DNA of 64,000 bases from Marthasterias glacialis (Eukaryota > Echinodermata > Asteroidea > Forcipulatida > Asteriidae): assembly GCA_911728455.2 (NCBI GenBank), contig OU452226.1:17315938-17379937 (forward strand). Reading direction: 5' to 3'. Below the pieces are notes generated by a model that was given only the letters and a program-made list of their open reading frames with translations, searched no databases and was not told the DNA's origin. Of the stretch, positions 52,426 to 61,200 are shown piece by piece. Made by a program: the position numbers and the translations under genes. The stretch's first letter is position 1. Every line of letters starts with the position of its first letter.

Positions 52426-52902
52426 CATTCCCCGGTATATCAGCGCTCTAGTTTGCAAGCCTGGATCTGCATTGGTTCGGAAAATATCCAAAATTTTGTT
52501 TGTCATTAACACCCATAAAAACAGTCTTTGATCCCAATATCAAAGTCGTTTTCGCTCTGCCTAGTCAAGAGGGCATATCCCCGGCACCAGCGCTCTAGTT
52601 ACCAAGACAGGATCTGCCTTAGTTCAGAAAATATCCACGATTTTTTAGCACTTTTAGCAAAAAAAAATTAATAATCAAAAATCCGTTACCCCTCCCCCCC
52701 TTTAAAAACAATATCAGTTTTCAATCCATATTTCAGTCATTTTCGCTCTACCAAATCCAGAAGGAATATCCCCCAGTGCCAGCGCTCTAATTTGCACGCC
52801 AGTATCTGCCTTAGTTGGAAAATATCCATGATTTGGGGGCAAAAACCTTTAGGGCGAAAACACAAAAAACGTCCGTTACCCCCCCCCCCTTTAAAAAAAA
52901 AC
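52426..52902 (+). repeat. Decayed outpost of the 186-bp satellite, about 2.6 copies
   Basis: Three degenerate monomers keep the order of the main array: AAAGTCGTTTTCGCTCTGCC, AGTCAAGAGGGCATATCCCC, CAGCGCTCTAGTT, CAAG-C-GGATCTGC, TTAGTTCAGAAAATATCC, then a run of C before TTTAAAA. The GGATCTGC and GGGCATATCCCC variants match the oldest-looking copies at the right edge of the main array. It is in the same orientation as the main array. Confidence 0.85.
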
Positions 52903-53654
52903 GCCCGGACACACGGTAAGGGCATGCGCATGAACTATCCGAGGGCGCACTACTCATATGACGTCATAAGTGTATGGTTCACAACATAATATTAACGGGT
53001 GTGTTGCTGAAGTCGTATACTCTCCAGTTTATTTATTAATGCAATTAAAGAAAACATATTTGACAAATGTACATATTTTGTAAAATTACAAGTAGTTTCA
53101 TTATTTTTCTTTCAAATTTAACAGAAATAATGTGTACTTAGTTCCGTGCTCTTTTGACATCAACCCCTTTAAAAATGGTATGAACTCTTTGGGGTCATTC
53201 AGGCCCTGTTTGGCGCGCAAAGGTCAACCACAATACGAATCAATTAGTACATGACGCACTATACGTACTTCTTTGCGTTGGTTGTTTTTTATGGCAATTT
53301 GAGTTCTCAGATTTTGTCGTTTTCTGAAGACATTGGAAGAAGGTGAATTAACTTACATCTATAGGTACAGCAGGCGTAGTTTCAGTTGACTGTGAATGTA
53401 AGTGTATTGTATTTTTGTATTTCAGTTGAACGTAACACTGGGTGTGAAATGGATTCTAAATTATCGGTATCTATATCATGTGACATGATCGACACGGTGT
53501 TAATTTTACACACTATAAAGTATAAAACAATTGGGATAATTATCACCATGTCGGTGTTGTCACATAGGTACCAATAGAATTAACTTAACACCCTAGTTTT
53601 GGCAGTGTAGTTGTAGTTGTAGTAATTTTAAATTCAGCTTCAGTTTGTTGTCGC
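52903..53654. other. Gene-poor spacer with one extended CRE palindrome
   Basis: No gene recognised. TATGACGTCATA, a 12-bp perfect palindrome containing the CRE octamer, lies at 52957-52968 just past the satellite outpost. Confidence 0.45.
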
Positions 53655-53732
53655 AATTTTGGCAAAAATACTATATCTGGCTGCCATTTTATCTCCCTTA
53701 TGAGGTCAAATTTTATCTTTACCTACATGACC
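53655..53732 (+). repeat. Dispersed repeat, copy 2 (partner at 14455)
   Basis: Shares ordered words and spacing with 14455-14530, with the same orientation and no recognised family. It is followed directly by the repeat at 53747. Confidence 0.45.
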
Positions 53733-53746
53733 TACCCAGTACTCAG

Positions 53747-53862
53747 TAGACCCCGTAACGTGGGTGCTAGACTCCTGTTTTTGAGGTGATGTCAAAATCT
53801 CCAGATAGACCCAGTTACGGGGGTGCGGTACTCCTTTTAAAAGAATTTGACACTAGCACCCC
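53747..53862 (+). repeat. Two tandem copies of the repeat also found inverted at 15734
   Basis: Copy one starts TAGACCCCGTAACGTGGGTG at 53747 and copy two TAGACCCAGTTACGGGGGTG at 53806. Both continue with an ACTCCT block and GTCAAAAT- or TTGACACTAG-type endings. Confidence 0.55.
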
Positions 53863-55126
53863 AGCGTTGAGCAAAGTACTATAGCCCCCAGCAAAGTATA
53901 TGTAAGTTCTCTTAATAGCTCTTGTGATGAGGTGGATTTACAATATATGATACCCTGTTCAAAAAGTGGCAAAAATTACAACAAAGACTCAACAGAAATT
54001 GTTTTGCTGGCGAATCACCTACTCCTACTACTACTGGCTTCTCAAGATATCAAGAATGAAATGATATGCATTTAATTGTACTCACGTTCACTGTCTGCCC
54101 TCCAAATCGATGACGTTTTAGCCCACTAAAACTGCAGCCATTACAATCGCCATTTTACTACTGATAGTCATGTGATACTCAGCGACTGTTTTCTTACGTG
54201 TAAAAAGTTGTATTAACACAACTAGTACTACTACTAGGAATGCACGTTCACTGATGCCCTGCTTGCATATTGTTTAGCGCAGTCAATGCAGGATACCTGT
54301 GTAGTGTTTTTGCACATAAGAAAACAGTCGGACAATATCTCAATGACAATGAGATCTCACATATAATAACATTAGTGTTAAGATGAGACAATAAGGTTAT
54401 GTCTTGATGATGTCATCAAGAGTCAATTTACAAGGTTTTCAAGCCACTATCTTAGCAACTGCCTAGCTATTTGCGATGGTCATAACCCTCCATCCTCCGG
54501 TTTGTGGGAGGTTATGATTATTGCAACTACTGCAGAGCAACAGCACAAGGTGTGACTTTTTTGCCAAGATTGCAGCATTGGTTCGGGACCACATACACGT
54601 ATAGGATACACACACGTACAGGATACACACACGTACATAGTTTTTCGTGAATGGTATTGATTTACTTTGGTAGCCTTTTGAGCAGTGCTTGATTCCAAAG
54701 AACAATTCAGATGGGAACACTATTAAAGCACTTTTATACAACTGTACAGGGACCACTGCTAAAGTTAGTACATTTGTGCGTGTTGTTTTGTGTCAGAACA
54801 ATGACGGCAATTTGTTTACTTTACTAAAGGGATTTTATCGTGTCAGACTTTTGTCTGACTTTCAGTGGCATTGTCAAGGCTGTAATTGGTTAGTAGGTTA
54901 GAAGGTGGGATTAATGGATCGGTCCATTATCTTTGCCATGTTTTCCACTTAATACCATTAGTAGCAAGAGCAAGCCAGAAAGAAAGAAACCAAGTTATTC
55001 CTACTGGTATTCCCATAGGTGGGCTTGTAAAAGAATTGAGTGTGTTCCATGGGAAATCCTGTAGTTAGGCAGCTATGTTTGTTAACAAGAACTTTCTCTG
55101 CATTTTTGTTTCCTTCTGGCTTTTAG
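53863..55126. other. Spacer upstream of the beta-mannosidase-like gene
   Basis: No domain-bearing open frame. A small tandem repeat (GGATACACACACGTAC type, about three copies) lies near 54596-54638, and a 7-bp hairpin (GTCAGAC-TTTT-GTCTGAC) at 54842-54859. The promoter of the downstream gene is not evident: the first coding exon is preceded by a pyrimidine-rich TTCTGGCTTTTAG, so an untranslated first exon may lie somewhere in this spacer. Confidence 0.45.
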
Positions 55127-55135
55127 ATTTCAAAG

Positions 55136-55268
55136 ATGGACTGTCTCAAAACATCAGCAATGTGTCTAAGGTGCCTTGGATGGATGCTTGTACTTTTAGT
55201 CATTTCTGCCAGAGCAGAAATCAAACGTGTCCTCGGTGGACAATGGATGCTGACAATTGCAAACAAAA
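55136..55268 (+). CDS. Exon 1: signal peptide and start of the mature protein
   Basis: Encodes residues 1-44. CLGWMLVLLVISARA is a hydrophobic signal core ending in a plausible cleavage site before EIKR. LGGQWMLTIANK fits the start of the beta-mannosidase mature domain (LGGxW). An NKS glycosylation sequon spans the exon junction. Donor AAAAGTAAGT; the exon ends in phase 1. A pyrimidine tract and TAG end at 55126, so an upstream untranslated exon is possible. Confidence 0.75.
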
Positions 55269-58200
55269 GTAAGTGTTCTTTCTAACACTGCACAGCCACC
55301 CTGCTGATTGTGTTGGGATCAATTAAACAAATTTGTGCGTCAAAAGAGATCCCTCAGTTTAACTGTAGTGTTTTATAAAACTTAAACAATCAAAATCATT
55401 TGACTATGGCTGAACTCAGACTTGATTATGTCTGCCTAGTGACACAGAAATTGCTAATATTTCTTTAGATATAGAAATCTTGCTTTTTGATCTGCTTCTC
55501 TGGTGTTGAGGATGCTGTTCCCAGAAACTTCCATGAAATATTGTATTCCATGGGTTATGAAATTGTGGAAATGCTAACATTTCAACATACCTTCTAAAAT
55601 TTGGATATAGTTCCAGACCGTTATATCAGTAATGACTCACATTAGTGAGATTTAGATGTTTGTAATACTGGAAATTTGACACTGTTTATATATTTATTTG
55701 ATGTAGTGTTGGATTTAATTTTGTAGTATTTTATCCGTTTTTTAAATTGCTCGAGCTATTTTTACTGCAATCTTGATCTTTTAAACTTGTGTTTTATCTA
55801 AGTGTAAAGGCAAACACAATGTGGTCATCACTTTAACGATGTACATCCAACTTGATTGCAGGTGTTTCAATACCGGCAACAGTTCCTGGTGGTGTCAACA
55901 CAGCCCTACAGGCAGCTGGCAAAATCAACGACCCATATACAGAGAACAACGCCATCTTGTTCCGCTGGATGGCCAATGACATTTGGAATTACTCTTACGC
56001 ATTCAGTGGTAAGACAATAATATAGCTAATTTTGATTGCTGTCTTCTAATTTTCCCAACTCCCATTTGTAATCTGGCTAGTCACAGTACCCAAACCTTCA
56101 AAATACTTGACTCTTTGTTGGCTGTGGTTATTGCACCCCGTCCATTTTCAAAAAACAGTAAGTAGGGCTTCAGGGACTAGCCACAGGTAACTCCTGTTAA
56201 CCAATGCAAATGTAGCTCGGGTGACCATGGCTAACTCTGTGGTAACCACAGCTAACTCTGTGGTAACCACAGCTAACTATGTGGTAACCACAGCTAACTC
56301 TGTGGTAACCACAGCTAACTCTGTGGTAACCACAGCTAACTCTGTGGTAACCACAGCTAACTCTGTGGTAACCACAGCTAACTCTGTAAATTGCTGTACA
56401 AGTCTATGAAAAAGTTGCCCTAACCTTGTTATTACACTTCCTTTAAATTTATTTCTCTATTAGTAACATCAAAGCAGCTCATTAAGGACACAATTGTCAC
56501 AAGCAGGACTTGAACCCACACTCTGCCTATCAGAAACACCCAAGCCTGAGTCCGATGTTCTTATCCACTCGACCTCGACACGCAAAATTGGTGTCCTCAT
56601 TGGGCGGGTTCTTTTTGCGTTTGTAATGATTTCAAATCAACAAAGTATTTTTTACCTGACTTGTTTTAGTTAAAGGTTGATTCTAAATCATTTCATTTTT
56701 GGTTTCGTTTATCTTTTTCCAGAATCCTATGTGACCCCCTGTTCCATTGAAGTGACAGCTTTCTCTGATCTTGGCACCTCTAGCTCTTGTCGGGGAAACT
56801 TACAGGCTAATTTGAAAGCCTTAAATGTCAGCCAGAAAGCATCAGTCAAACTTTCAAGAGGAAATACCAAGTTCACAATGAAGTTTCAAGTTCCAAAGGT
56901 AGAACAGGTTTTTTTCAGCCAAATAGTGCAATGTGTTCTGTTCCGGCAAATAGTGCGTTCAGTTGAATGTCTTAAACCAGACTGTTCTCTCAACCATCCC
57001 CCGTTGTCTCCTTCTCCTTTGTTCATCCCTTGCATCTTCTGACTGCATCCTCAGTTACCCCAGTATACTTGTATGTGTGTCTTGTGTTGACATTTAGCCT
57101 TTGGGCAAGACTTTGCTAGGGTCAAAACAGGAGGCCAATTACAATTTGTTTACGTTTCAAAATGTCTTGCAAGCTAAAAATTTGGTCCAGAATGCGCTAT
57201 ATAAACAAGTATATGCCAGATGACCTGTAAACATGCAAACGATATAGTCCGGGCCAGCACAAAGGGGTCTAGAAAGTACATCATTGTGTAAAATTGAATA
57301 CGTCCGAGGTTTTGCAATTCAAAGTTTGTGAATTCGACATTTCCTCTATACAGAAACAAAAATCCCAGTGCTTCAAAAATGTTTGTTTTCTTGGCTTTGT
57401 CAAGTCGAGGTTTCTTTGTGCCAGCTGTACTCTGAAATGATTCCGACAAGTCTAAGAAATAATTGTTAGGCTGGACCAGAAAGATTTCCAGCAGGAACTG
57501 GTTAAAACACTGCATTGCATTAGGTTCATGGGTGCAGTCAAACTATTCGTTTTGCTGGATCTATAATGAATATTCCATGTGTTGGTCAATGTTTGTCGTC
57601 TGCTCCTGAAACGTAAGCTAATTTCATCATGAATTTGATCAACAGCTTTTAAAGAGTTACAATTGAACATAATTTACACTTTTCGACACATTCTCTTAAA
57701 AACATTTTTTGAAACATGCCTGTGGATTTTTGTTTTATCCTTTATGCAAATTTAACATTTAAACTACTTGCTGAGTTTCGCATTGTTGATTGTTTTTAAT
57801 GCCCAGCGCATTCAGGTTTAAAAACTTGCGTTTCCATTGGCTAATGTTTGCATTGTTTGCCAGAGAGGAACCCACCACAAGAAGACTCTACTCCACTTGC
57901 CGATTAATATCCACATTTTCTGTCAGGTTTCATGACATTCTGTCAAAAATTGTGAAATCTTTTGGGGTTATTTTTGCAGTTTCCTCAAAGCAAATTTTGA
58001 AAATTTTAAGGCTGCCAGAAACACAATACCCAACATTTTTTTAATAAATGGATTGATCATGAAATTCTTACAGGCAAAGACATGGTGGCCAGTAGGCTTT
58101 GGGGACCAATCACTTTATCAACTGCAAGTTTCGTTCTCTGACATGGGTCAACAAGAGTCATCCACAAATTCACTTCAGTTTGCGTTCTGTCATTTAGAAC

Positions 58201-61200
58201 TTGTACAGGAAGAGGTGCCAAATTTTAAAGGTGAGTCACTGGAATAACAAAGCTGTGTTGATGGTCGTCTTTGGAACAACTTTATTAAATGCCCTATGAT
58301 TTGGAAGTTTTGTCTGTTTTGATTCACTTTTTAGCATATTTTATATTGGTTTATATTGCATATAACATTGGTTCTCTTCACCCAGGGGTATAAATGGGTA
58401 CCTGCAAGGTTGATGTTGTATTTGAAAAAGCCTTTGGAGCGCCACTGCAGCACAGGGCTGTGTACTCCCACAAGAGCTGCGAAATATTACAGGAATTTAT
58501 TGGCCCAATGACCAGGGTACTAACGTATATGGCAATGAAACATTGTTGTAAAATGCACTATGTAAGAACTAATTATTATTATTATCTCCTTCTAATTTAA
58601 TGTAAATATTCATCAAGTATTGCTATCCAACAGGTCTGCAATTCTTCGTCAAGATCAACTACCAACTCATCTTCATCAAAGGGGCCAATTGTATATCTGC
58701 AGATCCCTTCCAGAAGTGTGTGACTCGTACACAGCTGAAGCGTCTTCTCCAATCTCTCGAAGACGCTGACAAGCATGCCACCAGGGTGTGGGGAGGCAGG
58801 GCATACGAGCAAGAAGCTTTCTGTGAAATCTGTGATGTTGACAATAAAAAAGAAGTCACCCTCAGTCAAAACTGGTATGTTTAAGACCCTTTTTAAAATT
58901 GGCTGCGGCTGTAGGTATTGGCTGATGTCACTAATAAGGCCGTAGCTATAGCCAAATCAATATATGACATTGGGACACAGCAGACATACCAGGCAAATTT
59001 GGGCTGGTTACGTAGTTCGCAGCATGTGTATTTCTAAGATCATCTGATTTAAAGACCATGTAACCCTGTGACATCACATTTTTAAAAAAAAGCCACGCAG
59101 TCTGTACTGCAAGCACAATTTGTAGCTCAATGAAAAAACACATAATACCTTATTTATGGAGATTGCACTGTCTGTTTTTATTTATTATTAATGTGAAAGA
59201 AAGGAGGCACATTTCAAAACTTGTTCTGTTGTTATTTTGATTACTTTTGAATTCATGTGGAAATTATGTCATGAAATAATAATAATATTCAAGGTCATTC
59301 TTTTGTAAACAAAAGGTTTCATGATCTACACCTGAGTTAGTCTGCTGCCACCTACCCTTCCAGATCGTCTTCATAGCCATTGTTTGCTAGAAATGGGCAG
59401 GCCTGTGATTCATTTGTCTGGATGTTTTCCAAATTTTAGGACTTTTCATGGATCTCCATGTACTTTGAAATTTTCTTAAAACGAGCAAAATTACTATCAC
59501 CAGAGAGGAACATAGATGGAAAGCAAAGTGGGTATTTCCTATGCCACCCTGTGTAACCGCATTGTCTCAAAGTGTACCCTCGAAAAACAAGACATTTGCC
59601 AAAATCGATCAGTACATCAAAAAAGTGGTCCTGAAAAAGATGGCATTTTTTCTCTGCATGATCTTCAGTACTTGCCCATGTCCAGGGCAATCATGAAAGT
59701 GCTTGGCCAGATTGCAGTGCATGAGTCATGCCATTCCATTTTTGTTTTTGTTTTTGAACACTTTCACGGCAATAGTAACCAACAATTTTGGCACAGACAA
59801 CAACCCTAGGTGTATGAGGACTCTTTGGTCAAGGGGGGGCAGAGAGGTTGATTTGTTGGAAGTTTTACAAAGATAAAAACACAAGCATATGCACTTTTTC
59901 TTTCTTGCTTTGCCCAAATTTTCCTCACTGTTTTGCACGAAATATGGAGTCAACTGTGCCCGGCTCAAACGCCTGTGACAACAGCAATGGCTGTGAAGTC
60001 CAGGTTCTCTGGTTCATTTTTATGGTGATGAAATACTATAACCTTGTTCTTACTGAAACACCAAATGATGGTAGAAAGTCTTGAAACCTCGAAAATGTAA
60101 CATCCAGCTCTATTCATGGAGCATCATCTTTGCACCAATTTTGCTCTTAAAAACAAAATCCAGAGGCATATTATTTGGGTGGGATTCAAACCCTCAACAC
60201 AACATTTACCATTCATGCCCTCTGATATAACTATCATTATTATTACTGTGACTACATGTATCAATGTTATAATGGACAAATCAATATGCAATGATTTGTT
60301 ATATTTGCAGGTATGGGACAGGCAATAACTTCCCATTGTATCAGAAAGATTTTGTCACCCTGTACATCGACAAAATCTTGAAAGCTGTGAGAAAAAACTC
60401 CAAGTTGCCGGCTGTGAGTTCAAGTCCTTTCAACGGACCTGAGAGTAAAGCAGAAGGATGGGTCGTGCAGAACACTACAGACCCTCATTATGGCGATGGT
60501 GAGACCAATTATATTTTTGAATGGGTCAAATTTTGACCAGTTGTCGCCGGTATTCTTTTGGCGGAATTACCAGAATCTTTTCTTTAAGTTTTTGGGACTC
60601 AAAAGATGGAGCTATAGTGAGATCAATTTCAAATTCATAACAATAAAGATATTTTTGCCTAGTGGAAAACAAGTAATTGAAGGTTGTTTTGTTCTCAAAC
60701 TATTTAATAAGTGGTCCCAAATGTTAAAAAGTAAGAAATCATCACATGACGCCATCATGACGTCACTCCACATTTTTGCAATATTGTTCATTGTCTAACA
60801 ACATACCAAGTTTTAAGTCATACATCTATTACTTCACACATATGTTATACATAAAATGGAGATCAACTTCGTCACTATGAAATGAACATGAAAATAAAGT
60901 GGTCGTAGTTCGTACATCAACACCGCGGTCGGTAAAACATAAACCCAAGCCGTATAAACGAATCTAGCTCCCTGTCCGTAGCATTGTTTGAGTAGTCTGT
61001 ATTGTGCTGCGACCGACAGTGGCACACTAGTCCCTCTCACTAAGGAGGTGGTAGAGCATGCAGCCAATGTTTCTTTGCCAAATAGTATTTGTTACAATCA
61101 CAATCAGTCTTTTTGGACCCTGTACTGAATTAGACTACATCCTCAAGCAACAACATGAACAAATAAAGGATAAACAACATACCTGAAACATCAAAATGAT

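Noticed and set aside
56221-56409. 62-residue open frame of repeated VTTANSV
   Set aside because: It is the translation of the 21-bp minisatellite within intron 2.
57085-57125. CCTTTGGGCAAGACTTTGCT, resembling a SINE body
   Set aside because: Too short, with no tRNA-like head nearby; a chance match cannot be excluded.
57174-57515. 113-residue minus-strand open frame in intron 3
   Set aside because: No recognisable family, and composition is that of translated AT-rich intron.
58597-58869. 90-residue minus-strand open frame over exon 5
   Set aside because: It is the antisense shadow of the conserved beta-mannosidase exon on the plus strand.
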